Positions 39,801 through 54,800 of a DNA stretch of 64,000 nucleotides are shown in pieces. Each line of letters starts with the position of its first letter. Within the stretch, counting starts at the first letter, position 1. Position numbers and translations under genes: made by a program. The notes beneath the pieces are model-generated. The model was not told where the DNA came from. It made no database searches and saw nothing but the letters and a program-made list of their open reading frames with translations. Source of the stretch: Dendrolimus kikuchii. Lineage: Eukaryota; Arthropoda; Insecta; Lepidoptera; Lasiocampidae. The DNA lies in NCBI GenBank assembly GCA_019925095.2, contig CM034392.1, forward strand, positions 17,216,387-17,280,386. The letters are read 5' to 3'.

Positions 39801-42800
39801 TCCCGTTTGTTGGTCGCGATAAAACTTTACCTTATTACAGCGGAATTTCCGGATACATAAACATTTTTTTATCTGTTTAGTGATTCATATTTAAAATTAA
39901 TAGACATAATTATCCGTTGTCAACAAGTTTTTGCATTCGACGATGGCAAAGTCTTTACATGTTTTAAAAACAGTTTTTATACCAAATTTTCTGAAAAGTA
40001 ATGCATTACACGATCATCCACCATTTATACTTTTCTTCTTCCAATTCACACGCAAATCGTTGATAAAATTAATGTTATTTCAATATTTAATCTTATATTT
40101 AGATTATCTTAACACGCTAACATTCGTTTAAAAAATTAAAGAGATATTATTAGTTGTAAAATAACTTAAGCGCAAGTAACTCCCCTGGAGATATTTGCGA
40201 TAGTATGTGACTATGTGCAAGTATCGACTACTTTTCCATTCCTCGCCGTCACTCTTTCCGCATTCCTTGTTCGTGGTCTTTCTTCTTTTGTGCACCACTA
40301 AAGCCAGCTAACAATCTTTTACGACACATAACATAAACCTAGATTTTGATCGACTATTATCTTCTTATTCTTTCGTTAATATACACAACAATGATTTTCT
40401 ACGTCTTGGCAACATTCAATTGAAATAATATCTCCAAAAAATTGCGAGTAATTGTGAACATGACCGGAATTAGTAAATTGTTATATATTGTTTCAGGTCT
40501 TCCAGAAGGTACAGCAGCACATAAGGGAATGGCGATGGGTGCTGCTAAAATGTTAAAACGATTGCTCCCAGTATTAGATCGTTCGTTTCAACAGTATCCA
40601 CATTATGACCTTGTGCTTACAGGTTTGAACGCTAATTTGTAATACTAGGGCACTGTGAAGAAACATTTGAACTACATGCTAGAATATGTATAAATATTTA
40701 TAAAAAAATGTTAAGTTCGCATATTTATGTGTTAATAAACATTCGCAGTTTGACATAGAGAAGATATCAAAAAGCTGAAATCAGTTAATTCAATAATTAG
40801 CACAATCAATACTACCTAATTATTATTCGTAAAAGAAGACTAGCGGGTTTCTTAGAAGCGTTCGGTCTGGTCACCTACAGGTATAATTGCAATGTGTTTA
40901 GGTAGCTTATTTAATTAGAAACTCATGTGTAATTGTCATGTTCTATATGGAGGGTAGAGGTAAGGAGAACCATCTCATATGGGAGAATAGTTGAAGAAGT
41001 GTCCAACTCTAAGCTGTAAATAACAGTCCTAAATCGTCCAGAAGAATTGAAGTATAATACCGAATTAAAAAAATAATATCTTTGGTGACTAGATTAGTTG
41101 GTGATAGTACACTATTAAAAACGTAACTATTTACGTAGCACGAAATAATTTAGTAAATATAACCTAAAATTATTATGTGAAAACGTGAAATGATAATTTA
41201 ATTTTGTGAACTTTGAATAATAATCTGACGTATGACAATGACATATTAGATGCTTAGATGTTTTTTATTTCCATTCACATAAAACAACAGATATCGGTAA
41301 TTAATAAATAATAAACGATAATAAATAATCGATTTACCAACTAAAAGATAAAAGTATTAAATAACAGCATATTACGCAGGTATATCGAAATATTGACGCG
41401 TAATATATCTAGATTCTCATATTTTTCGTACATTTTAAAGAATCAAACAACAATGCTTTTGAATTTAATGATATGGTAAGCGAGTATCGATTCTTAAAAC
41501 ATTCAACACTATTTTTCTCTGGTTGGCAAGGTTCTTAAAATATACTTTAAAAGATAATAAGTAAAAATCGTCTTTTTTTCGTAAAAATTTTGTCTTTGTA
41601 GACGTTCAGGCCAAAAATCGGCACTCGTTTTTGAAGAATAACTTAAAGAATAAAAATCTAAATAATCTAAAAACCATTGAGATATAATGTACTATGTAGT
41701 ACATATAACTCATTGAATAAAACAGCAAATTATGTTTTACTCTTTCATATCAATTACGTAAACTAATCCTTCCATATTAACACATAAACGTCACAGTTAT
41801 GAAATTTGGTATGTAAAATTATTCGAGATACTTTTATCCAGAAAGGTTCTAAAAGTTTCGCTCGAAAGGGAATTGAAGTTTACACAGAAAAACCACACGG
41901 ATAACACTAGTTTGTTTCTATAACACAAAAGGTATTAATTTACTATTTGTGTTATAGAAACAAACTAGTGGACGTAATAGATTTTAGAATATTAAGCATT
42001 TTATAAGTCTTGTTTTAAATTTATATCTGCAGAAATTAAATTGCTACTAAGATAATTAATGCTAACGAATAGAGCACAATGAAGATTAATTGAGCGGATA
42101 CTGAGTAGCCATTTATTTCTAGGTCACAGCCTTGGTGCAGGTGTCGCAGTATTAGTAGGTTTAAAATTGAGGCCGAGGTACCCTCATCTTAAAGTCTTCG
42201 CTTTTTCAACGCCAGGTAAAATATTTTTTTTCATACTCAAAATTCTGTTCCAAAGCGCAAACTGGACGCATGCGTATACAGATTTTCGAATTAAATATTT
42301 AATATTTTTACTGTGCACCAAAACATGGACAATCAACTGATGTCTTCCAGATAACTCAAGGCTAAGATTGATACATTTATAATTCTGACGAGTATAGTTT
42401 ATAAATAATGTTAATATTATTATGCGCATGCGCATCGAAATGTTTTGACTGGTTTTAAGTCGTATTGGAACCGATCTAACATTTCAGCTGCCCACACGTA
42501 TTTACTACACCTACATTGTAAATGCTAAACTTGTCTGTTTATTGAAATCAAAGCTAAATCCAAAGAGTAATCAATTTAAACTAAGTTCTGATGAAGAACA
42601 TTATTTAAGGATTTACTTATGTTAAAATTATATTTACTTCCTAATCTATGTACACCGCTTCCGCGCTTCGTAAAGTGTCATTATTGTTTTAAAAAGAAGC
42701 TATGCTATAAGCGATTTACTACTAGCACCATTCAAAATAATTAAATTAAATAATAAATTATTGTATGTGCCAAATCAAAGTATATAAACATTTGTTTCTA

Positions 42801-45800
42801 TTCTTATATTTTTTTAGCTGGTCTAATCAGCCGCGAAGCAGCCAGATTCACGGAGAGTTTCGTGATGACAGTCGGTGTGGGAGACGACCTCGTGATGAGG
42901 CTCAGCGTGCACAGTATAGAGAATCTCAGAACCAAAATTATACAAACCATACATGCTACAAAGTTACCTAAGGTAACAATATAATATGGATAATGTCATT
43001 AGATATTTTAAAGATATTTAGCGTCGGAGATGAATATGCTGCGCGGAGATGAATATGCTGCGCGGAGATGAATATGCTGCACGGAGATGAATATGCTGCG
43101 ATGGATGTGTGGAGTGACGCGGAAAGACCGAGTCAGGAACTCCCGCATCCGCGGTAGTCTTCATGTCCGTGACATAGCAGACAAATTGCAAGAGTGTCGC
43201 TTACGTTGGTACGGCCACGTTTTACGGAGACCGGCTAATTATGTGGGGAACAAATGTCTAGCCATGCCGCCTCCGCCAGGTCCCGGTCGAAGGGGAAGGC
43301 CCAAGAAATGTTGGCTTGACGTTGTGAAGGATGACATGCGTACCAATGGTCTCAAAACGGGGGATGCTGAAGACCGCGCGAAGTGGAGTAGAAAATGTAG
43401 GAAAGCGGACCCTAGGCGTCGGAGTGAACGCTCCGAACGCAACCGGGAATTAACGCTCGGATGATGATGAATGTCATTAGATATTTTAAAAGAGTAGATT
43501 GTTACACGATAGGTGAAAGTGACCTATTTAGGTACGAGATGGTTTGGCGTACGAGCGTATCGAGGATGCTAGTCATTCGAGTGCCTAAATAGGCCTTTCG
43601 ACCGAGGTTAACTCTCTGCTTTTTATTTCACATATGAGGAAAGTAAATAAAAATGACAAACAACTACTTCTCTAATAAAATCAGGCGTTAAATCCATATC
43701 TGATGAAACGTCATCACGGACGTGACATATGAAACGTCAAGTAATATTTTTTTGTGTGACATTCTATCAGCCAGTATTTTTTTGGCATTTATGATAGTAA
43801 ATATGTAGCTTAAATTTGTATAAATTAAATAATAATTTAGTGAAAAACTGATGTTACAAAATTGTTGATATTTTTTTACTACAATTTATGACGCGATTTA
43901 ACAGTGTCTGTCTATGATTCGCATAGTTTTCTACATTTTTTGACAGCAGTGAGAATCGTTTGCAAGGGAGGAAAAGTGCTGTTTTCATACTGTGATTAGG
44001 CAACTTCAAGCGTACTTTCAGAATATGAGAAATGAAAAGGATATTTGTTTTCTCAAAACTTAAGCAAAGTAATTTACATCTAATGAAATTTAATTTAAAT
44101 TAAGAACTGTGAATATTTTTAAGAGTGTTTTACGATTCTCGCTACAAGACGATTTGATCCAAATCTGAACCTTACTAGAGAAGTATCCCCAACACATTGC
44201 GCTCGTTAACCTTTATTGGATCGAAACTTTCCAACGGTTTATACTCAAAAACTCTCAGTCTTCACTCGTCACTGAGATTTCTTGATCAACGTTCCTGGCT
44301 AAAATTAATCTCTAAAAAAATATGGTGGAAAAGCAAAGGATTTATCTTTTTCCAAAATACATCCTAGAAATAAATTCCATATTAGTATCAATACTAACGA
44401 AATGCAATAGGTTAAGTTTTCTTTTATTAAAAGATTCTTAAATCGGTTGAAACACGTTTTTCATCTGATTTTTAGTTTGGTTCTGAAATGTTAGTTTTTT
44501 TTTTTATTCTACGGACTAAAATTGAACCTATGAAAGGAGAAATGAAGGAAGAAAATGTAAATCTTATATTATTACTAAGGGAAAAAATCTTACCAAGCCG
44601 CCGTTACACTTTTTTAAAATTTCCAGTATCGAATAATGCTGAACGGGTTCGGCTACGCATTATTCGGGGTACCGGCCCGTGACTTGGAGTCAACGTGGCG
44701 CCGCCCCGAAGAACTGGAAGCGACCCACTCGGACGACTCCACTGACGCCCTGCTAGTGCAGAGTGTGTCCACCGTGAGTGCTGTCAGTTCACCTTTCTCT
44801 ATTTAAACAGGTCCCTGTGTTCGTGTGCTGTCAATGTGCTGTCGTCACTTCTGCGTTAGGCTTATCAGTGTTGCTTTTGTATGGTTTGTGCACTTTAACA
44901 CAGGTAACACCGCTATGTTTGTGCTGTTGAATGCATATTTGTATGTGTGAGAGAGTGCATATTTAGGTTACTTTAGAAATCAATTGTTGAGTGTATTATA
45001 TTATAATTGCAAAAAAAAACCATATGAACCTTATATAAATAATACGAAAAAGGGGCGAAAGAGTTTAGGAGTAAGATAAGTCATTCTCAATCATGTGCTG
45101 TACACTATCAAATCCTTTCTTTTCTTCCACCTTCTAATTATTTGGGGTCGGCACAATATGTGCTTTCCTTCCTACTCCTCTATTCTGACATACATCCTCT
45201 GTCATACCACAAATCATCAAATCATCCTTCACACAATTCATCCGCCTCTCTCTGCACTCTATCAAATATATATCTAGAAGTCATAGATTACTAATTATAT
45301 TACCTACAAGAGAAGTGAAAAACAAATTAACTGAAATAATCTTCTCCTTCCGTGCGTGCCTGTATGTGTGTCTGAAAATTTTATATGCGATAGTAGACGT
45401 ATCTTATAAATGAAGTAAAGAACATTAACTTAAAACTGGCTTTATTAGTATTATAAGAAAGAAAATATTATTCTCGAATATTGGGAATAAATCATTACTT
45501 ACTATTTATTGTTTATATCTAGACAACAATGCAGATTAATGATCCATTCGACATGCTTCATAATTGTATCTAAATCATTTATTTGAGCTTTTAATTTAAG
45601 ACTTAAGTGTTGTGCACTAAATTTTCTTTACTAAAATTATAACAACAATGCCTTTTCCGGAGTTTCTTCAAACACCGTTGATATTGTAATAATTAAATTA
45701 TTTGTACGTTTATATATGTCGCAGTAGTTAAGCTTGTAGTTTTTATCTAGTAAATGTTTTTCTTTGGTGTATCGTAGTTCGTTTTAATAATATTTGCTTC

Positions 45801-48800
45801 TAATTGACTAATGTAGTTACAATAATTTACAATACCTACCTTTAAAGCTTGCATATAGAATTAATATAAATATCAAATAATGAAAGGAATAAACGATACC
45901 ATGATTTTAAATTTTAAAAATCTTCTTAGTGACCATTTTGTCTTAACGCACCCCTGACGATATATAAAGGAATTATCTATGTAAACTACTTTCAGTATTA
46001 ATTGGATAAAGCAGAATTTTTGACACTGTTGTTAACTTTCTGTAAAACAAACCAAAGAAATAGAATGTATCGATGATTATTTAGAACCCTAATTATATAA
46101 GTCTTTTTGTGTGAAAATAAAGAAAAACATTAAACAGATTATTCGATTTAATATTTGAAATCAGATTTTATTTCTTGGCAATATTACATTACTGGCTACA
46201 TGATGGAAACAGTTTTTTATTTTGATGTTATTGATGGCCAAGTGGGTGTTACTTTTATGGATAATAAATTAAATGATAAATTACGAAACCGAATTCGTCA
46301 CAGAATCGATGACTCACAGAGTAAAGGTATCCTGGAGTAACAACGTCATGTTAACAAATGGCACGCTTAATCGAATACTGTCACCGTCTAAATTTTCGAA
46401 ATAGATTTATTAATACCATCTAACGTAAAATATGGTTATTAATATAATAAGTTATTGTTAAGGTACACCACAACACAAACATGCATTCATTAAATGTCAC
46501 ATACAATAATAAAGTAACAAATAAGCGTGTACAACTTCCTAACTTCATAAATTTAATTGTAAAAAAGGGTACGAAACTAGAGTCCGTAGTTATTAATAAA
46601 AAAAAATAAAAAAAACCTAAAATATGGAAATCCTGGCTTAAAAGTATCAAAAATATCCACTAAGAAGGCATTGTAATAATGCATGTATTTAATGCTGATG
46701 TGGCGACATTAATGCCAACATTATAAGCAAGCACGCAACCGGGAAGCCAATATTAATCTCTGCATTAAAAAAATCGCGTCGTTATGTGACAGCGCGCGCA
46801 TAACGTTCCCGCCGTATTCTCTTGGCGCGAAAACAATAACTATCAAAAACCGAACGACAGTTCGGGATAGTTCATCGCACGCATTTAACGCGGATATACT
46901 AAATTCTTGGTATACTCAAACCTCGGTTCTCGCGTCTGCTGCTTACCCTCACAATATCCTTCTGATTGACCATTGTAAATAACGTATAATATTGTGTGAT
47001 TAAGTGTATCAAACTGAAGTACCGTTTTATCCCCATCAATCCCATCCAGGCTGAAGAGCGACATACACCCACCGCTCAATTTTATTATTATTTTATGTTT
47101 AAGGATTGGCAACTAGGCCTCTAAGCCAGGCGCAGTTGTATTGTAGGCTACAATCTACACCATTCAACGGAGTTCTTGTGAAAACTCGAAAGGCCACATT
47201 TGGCTATATAGTTCACATTTCTCGCAAAAACGCATAATTACTACTCAAAAACTATCAATATCCTATAACTATTGTTCATTTTAGAGTAATTTTACACATT
47301 TTTAGAAAATAAAACTGCACAGCACAGCATCTCTTTTCAGTTCCCGCCAAAAACTCCAACCCACCGCTCAACGGTGACAAACAATAATATAATAAACAAC
47401 ATACCAACATATCCCTCACTGATAATAATGCTTAAAAAACAATATTTTAGCTCTCCTGTACAATTCACTTTTTTTAGTGTTAGTATTGGATTAAGCGTGC
47501 GAAATGTCGTAGGACGTCCCGGTTGCTGAACCAACAACCTGCGTAATGTTACAGTGTGAAACTGTATCGACCAGTACAAAGCAAACTGAAAAAACTAGCT
47601 GTCAAATAGCAACATTATTTCGTAGATTATATAGCTAAAGTTCATTACACATGTTGAAATATAATTATACAATAGTATACTAAAGAAAGTTTTAATATAT
47701 TCGATTCCAATTAAAAGTAACGCGAGTTTTTTCTTGAGCGCTTTCCTGAAAAGTTGATATTTTAAGATTGCTTTTTTACAATACCCCGGATATGTAGTAC
47801 AAACACGGGTACGCCTACGATCAGCAGTGGATCATAAATGTCTGACAACAATGTAGTTTATTTTTTAGTTTCTTAATAGAAATATATTATTACATGCGTT
47901 TTTACTATGTATACATTTTAATTCGAGTATTATGTGTGCTTATGTGTAAATGTTATTAATTTTGTTTTATTATCCATTCATCAAGGTCATCTTTTAATTA
48001 AATTTATTTTCAGGAAGCAGCATTAGTGTCGCGTGATATATTTGCGCGGCGATTTTCGTCGGCGCGTCTTTTTACTGCCGGTCGCATTTTACACATAGTG
48101 CGGCGCAAGCGCATGGGTATCGAAAAGTACGTCAAATTTTTATTTATTATTATACCTACACGAACAATTATTTGCAACTTTAAAAAACTAATTGAATTAC
48201 GTTAAGGCTGGTTCGTATTTCGCGCATCGAATCAGCATTGCCATTTAGCGTGGCAAGGCAGCCAGCCTTCTGGGCTTCCCTATGGCAGCGACTTGTTACA
48301 TACTTTATAACTTATTAATATTTAGTTTATTTTTAGTATTTAATAGTTTAGTTATATTTAATTATTTTACCCTGTATTAAGCTTGTTTTCATAATAATTG
48401 AAGCACTAGTTTAAAATAATATAATTTTATTTGTACTCTTAATGAAATTAGCCAGCAAATTGATCTTTTTTGATCGTTTTGGGTCTGAATTTCTTTAATA
48501 CTTGTTTTGTAATTATAGCATTTAGAATTCAATGTTAATTATTTTAAAAGTTTATTGGAAATGAAATAATGGTTAAATGAGGGTAAACCAAGTCGCGTGC
48601 AACAACTAGTCTACTACATTAATAATTAAAGAAAGTCAAGTTAAGTATTAAAATTACCATATTTTGGCAAATATATTTTAATACAATATTTTGACAAAGC
48701 TTAATATATCGATCGGCAAATACCTAGTAAGATAATCAATGCACAGACGCTCGTTTAAAAAGAATAACAGTAATTACCAAGTAGGTACTATTTATTTTTG

Positions 48801-51800
48801 GGCTAGAATCCTAATCACTCAAATAAGTTTTAATAATTTGCATTAGATTTGAAAAAAAAACATGTTGAAATGTGTTTTTATTTCCCTATGTCTGGCCAAT
48901 AGTAATGAAGAAGATGAAGAAAGGTTTGTAACGAAATAATTTACCTATTATGTAATTAGGTGAATCTCCCGAACGTATCATTGTCCGCACCTACGATTAT
49001 TGAAAGTAATATATATGCTTTAGAATTTATTCCATTCACAATAATGACGAGCAGTAGTCAGTGACTTTGTAGCCAAAAATTTCTAGCACGTCTTTAAAAA
49101 AATGTGATCGCGGACAGTGATGCGCTCAGGAGAAAGAATCACCCAATTACTCTACGTTGTAGAACGATAGAAGAAGAGTAGGTATTAGGAATGATAATAC
49201 AGTCATTTGCGTTGCTACTAGTCATAAATTCTATACAAATAATGTCAATCTTCTACGAAAGGTAAAGGACTGAATGGTAAAGGTGTAAAAATTCGGCTGT
49301 CGTAAAAAAAGAAGAAAGAAACAGACGGCAAGAAGGCTGGAAACTCAGCATGCTGAGTCAAGAGCTGACAGAGCGCTGATTTTTAGTTCCAGCCTCTATC
49401 AAATTATAGCTGACATAAAGTAAAAACGTCATTTAAACCTGATGCTTATTAAATTTTGGTATTGCTTGGTGATTTTAGAGAACTTTAATTCATTAACTTC
49501 AGTTGGAAATTTAACTAAAGTATTTTTCTGCATTTGAAATTGTTTGAAATGTATACTTAGGTAATTTTTTTTACAGAAAAGTGCGCACACAAGAGTCTAC
49601 GTTTGAAATGCGTTGGGCATGTCCGGAGGACTTCATGGAATTACAAGTGATGCCAAGAATGTTGTTAGACCATTTGCCGGAAAACGTTCATCATACGATA
49701 GAAACCATTTTAGAAGAAAGACACGCTCACCGTCTCCCACATATAGTGTAAGACAAAAGTGTATATGGATATTTTATTTTTAGTGGATTTGACGCTCATT
49801 TACTACTAACTAGATGGCGCTGTGGTCATGGAAATTATATTTTATAATAATTGGGATGAAATTTACGTTTACAATCTTATTCATAGTGAGTTAGAGTAAG
49901 TTTGAACGCTTCTTTAAGAACATTAAAGAAGCCTTCAAACTTACTCTAACTCTCTATGAATAACGCTATTAAAGTATCTTACGACAATTTCAGTACGTCA
50001 TACGTATGCAGGCTTAAAGTAATTATTTTTCACAATGTTATATGTAGCTGCAATATGGAGTTCTTCAAAAGAAACGAAACGTAATGGCATCCGTATGATT
50101 AACGGTCACGTTCGTACCATATCCTGCACGGGTGTATCGAAATGATCGTAAAAGAGCCGGAGGAAGGAGGAAAAAGAATGCTAGGAATAGCAACCCAATA
50201 CTTTAATGTGACGCTTTGATGGTCAGTTGCACTGTCTTCAATAGACGTCACTAGTATCTATTCATATTCATCGTAATTTTACAAATGTTAACATCTGTAG
50301 GATCTTTTTTATTGATACACTGTTCAAATGTTAAATTGATAATAAATTTAAAATCTTTTATTATTAAAAATTGTTTTATGGCCGGTCCCTATACCTTACT
50401 ATTCATTCACTTGCCTTACCATCAGTTTAATTTTGACATTACTTGTATGGAGCTTATTTAAAGTTTTAACCGATAGTAGGGCAAATGAACGGTCGGTAAG
50501 ATATAGGAACCGGGAATGAATAAATTGTTGTTTTTTTATATATCAAAAAGCGATAGAAGAATTAATGATACGCTCTCTGATCCATAAGAGAAATGTTGTA
50601 TTCGGAGCCTTTTTCAGAGTTTTTCTTTTTAGTGGGCGATTGTCAGTCCTGGTATTCTTCTTGCATGTTCTAAAGTATAAAAAACATTGCACTAACTACA
50701 GCACTATCTATTTGTAGCAAATGAACCTCGGATTCCCTTGATGATTAGATATTAGACACAAGCTTAAGGGCCCAATTTCGCTAAGGTTAGCAGCAAGCAA
50801 CAATATTAATTGTCACTTTACTTACCCCTTGTGTAAATTATACCTACTTCCACGGCAGCAGGCAATAAATTGACGAGGAAAGTAGGCAGCGCGAGTGTCA
50901 AATGTTTAAATAGACTTTGAGTCTGTCTCACGAGCGAAGTCTAGCAGATGAGGCGCTACGGTCAGGCAACGGAATGTTAAAAAAATAAAATAATTTTACA
51001 GATTCCAGTCCAGTAGTATTGACAATAATGTTGTAAATGCAGCTACCTAAGCATAAAACTACTTGCCTAGTATATAGCTATGTACTCTTGTTTTTACAAA
51101 TAGAAGCTGTAAACAGTTTCATTAGATACGTAAATAAAATTCTTTGTAAAACTTACTCAGTTTTGTAAGAAATGGTGACCTAATATTTTATCCCGTCCTA
51201 GAAAAATAAAAACGCGACTGATCAAGGTCAATTTCGAAATAGGATGAAATAATGACGATGGGGGTTGAAAGCGAGCAAATACCCCAGGGACGAAAGCATT
51301 TTTAACCCATTTTAACCCCGAAAAGCTTTCAAACCCTACTAACTAGATGGCTCCACATATAATTCGTACCTTGCTTTCTAACATTCTGTTATTTTAAACT
51401 TTTATGACCAAACTTAAAATAAAACATTTAAAAAGTACCCTAGACCAGTCGCGGATTTTGTAATACGCTTTTAGGTTCTTTTTAAACTTTTTTTAGTTGA
51501 GAAACATGTTTTTGGTAGTTTTAAAAGGTGAATAAGACTTCTTTTCTATTTTATTTACTTAATAAGTTTTTTTATTTATTTTTCATTTAGTTTTAATTTT
51601 CAGTGTTCTGAGCTAACTCATGACATATGTTTTTGTTCCTAATTACATTTTACTAACACATTTGACTACAAGATTATTCTTCATAGTTTGCATTCGCTAG
51701 CCCGCATTGAAAACACTACGATAATTTATTTTAAACCATAGAACGTGGTGAAATTTGAATAATATAGGTGAGATCAGCAAAACTACTAATACTATCATTC

Positions 51801-54800
51801 TAGGCATATTCTGGCATTACATCAATGCTATAGCGTTTGTTGCAGTAATGCTGGCGGAATGACAACATTGAATACAAGATTCATTTCAGTCGATAGTTTA
51901 CAATTTAAAGAAACGGCTGAACAAAATTGATAAACTCGTTCTTCGCGTTCTTTAATAGATGCCTATTACTTATACCACTATGCAGTCAAACTACTACTAA
52001 CTAAATGTGTGTCAATTCTCAATTATTCCTACTCTATCTTGACCTTACATCACCAAACTTTTCGATGTCTCTGGTCTAATTTATATGATAAATTTCCATG
52101 TTATAAAGATTAAAGCTGAACGAACCTGGCCAGCCCTATTTCGAAGTTATTTTGTTAGGAAGAATATTATATCGAAGGGTATACATAACAGGTTTTTTTA
52201 TCCTAATGAATGGAACTGAACATAAAGAAATATAAACACCTGGTTTCCAATTTATATCTCTAATTATTATTCTTTTCCAATTATTATGATGTATACTACA
52301 TACATAGCATGTGCAGTATGAGTTTTTTTGGGTCAAATGTCGCTTGAAATAAAGTCTTTCACTCGTCGATAATATATTTCAACGCCGGCTAGTGAACACG
52401 AATCCTATATGGTAATATTTTGTATATAATTCAGAAATTCATAAACGATCTTATTGTTATATCGACCAGTGTCAAATATAGTAAAAATGAATTAGTTTAA
52501 GTAATGTGAGAAGACTGTGATGATGTTTTAGTATGAATATTATTATATAAAAAGAAATGCCTGCGTTTAGAATAAAAAGAGTGGATTGTTTTTAAACATC
52601 TTTAATTATATAATATTGTAAATAAAAAAATAGTTTAGGAGGATTGTTTTCTGTTTAAGAAAGTTTGTAATGTTACCTCGTTGCAGTACATATCAACAAT
52701 GTTTTTCATATTTTTTTCAATAAATATTTATTACGTCCAGAACGCCTGGTAACAAATCAGTTTAAATTTTATTTTTAATTTGCTCAAATTTAAAAGCAAT
52801 TAACTATTTCGTAATATTAACCGGTAATCATTATTATTATGTTATCTAATTATTGCAATCATGCGTATTATAGTAATCTGTGCATGCAATTAAAGGAAAA
52901 ATATATTATTTGACTATGGATATTTTGAGAATTAGAAAAGAGAAGTACTTATGTAGTCTACAACAAACTAACCTCTGCTGGCCTATCCAGATTATGGAAG
53001 GCTACATAACTACATACTAATTCTGTATGAAGCCTCCATTATCAAGGAAGAAAAATAGTAGAAATGACAATCATCCAAAAAAATGGCTTAACATGCTTTT
53101 TGACGTTTTATTATCTACATCATATTTTGATATATGTATCACCGTATAGTTGTAAAAATTATTAGCTTATCATAAATTTATAGGCCCTGTAAACAAGTGG
53201 CATTAGCGCTAAATGAATAAAATAGAAAATGTATGGGAATAACGTAATACTTAGCATATCGATATTTCCCCATTGCCATATATTTTCTATTCTATTCGAG
53301 TAGCGCTAATGCCACTTGTCTATATGACCTGGCTTTTTAACTGTCGATACATTGTGAACCTCCAAAAAAAATTGTAATCAGTAAACAAATGGTTTTGGCG
53401 TCTGCCGGCCGTTGACGCGGCATGGCCCGTGCGCTTTGTTTAAACCGATACGGTTCGACCGTTGCCTTTACACTTAAATCTCCTACTACACTGAGTAATT
53501 AAGTGGAGGTTTATAATTATGCTGCCACTATTTATCACTTGACCAGCAGGAGTCGCAGATTATGAACCAGTAACGTAAATGTATACTTTTGGTTTGAGCT
53601 GATCAATTATTTAAAATCTGCCTATTTAGATTATAAATTTGTGGTTATTCCAAATTTTTCTGCATCCATCAGGAATGTATGTATCCTTTTAACGCGCGAT
53701 TTCTCAAATTGTAAAATTTTGTATTGTGCTACAATTATATTCTCAATTATATATAATGATCTTTTAATTGACGATTTTGGAGGGAATTTGTCAGCTGAAC
53801 TGAACTATGAACTAATAGCTAAAACGTTACTGTAATTTTAACAAAGAATTATTGAGTAGTTCAAGTGTTGTAATTGTCTTGGTTTTAATCTACTAGTATG
53901 TGTTTATAATTAAGTTCTTCATTGCATTTATATGGTTAACTGTAACAATTATTATGTAAGACTTGCAAAACTACTACTAAGTACAATAATTAATTCATAG
54001 TATAGTACAGTTACCGAAGTCAATTATATAATAAACTACAGCATAATAATTATTACATTGTAAATGTAAGTACAACACTTCTGACTTTCAAAGTTCGAAG
54101 CTAGTTTTGATTAAGACGGTGGCGCCACATTTATAGCGATTTTTGAAAATCAAAGCAGATCAATATGAGCGATGACTGATTCATGATTCAATTCAACTCA
54201 TGCATAACAAAATTATAACAAATATACTTTGGTAACATCACTAAATCATAATTTAAAAAAGCCGTTTATAACTTATAAATGTTATAATATATACAACCAC
54301 TAAAACTTATGAACATTCATATATATGGATTGTATGTCCCCATTACTATTTATATTATTAGTTACCTGACTACTTATGACTCATACCAATGAGTAGTCGT
54401 AAAATAATATGACGGTTGATTGCGATACATTATTTTATAGAATTCGTTAAACACGCAATAATTTGTGGTTTACATTGTATTTACTTCACGAGTCAAATTT
54501 AACTTGATATTCTGGTGTTTTACGTCCTAACTATCCTAATATTTTGTTTGTTTTTTAAATACTTTTGGATGTTATATTTAGCCTAAAATCCAATAAATCT
54601 TATCAATCAGCAAGCAGCAAGCATAGTTAGTTGCTGTACATTTTCATTTTAGCACGTTCAGATTAAAAAGTGACGCGTTTGGAACAAATTTTGCAAGCAA
54701 ATCAAATTGCTGCTGTGACAGACGATCATGTTTTGTTGACACTGTTTAGATTTCGTTCTTTTAGTGGCTTCTATTTTATTCTCATGCGTCTGCTACACCT

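Larger units (their letters stand above)
36882..40496 (+). other. DAGLB intron (3.6 kb)
   Basis: Contains an RT fragment (37400-38100, minus), a perfect hairpin (38214-38250), an RTE-like 3' end (38290-38910) and a Jockey-type tail (39085-39370). 39380-40490 shows nothing I can name. Confidence 0.6.
42973..44626 (+). other. DAGLB intron (1.65 kb)
   Basis: Contains an RTE-like insertion at 43013-43469 with target duplication. The rest is AT-rich with nothing named. Confidence 0.6.

Noticed and set aside
25025..43103. CRISPR-like arrays, e.g. the four 19-bp repeats at 43025
   Set aside because: Repeats are contiguous with no spacers, inside a retrotransposon in a eukaryotic genome.
49879..49961. 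Confident microRNA gene
   Set aside because: The arms are too perfect and long, and a related foldback exists at 21125; a mobile foldback is more likely.
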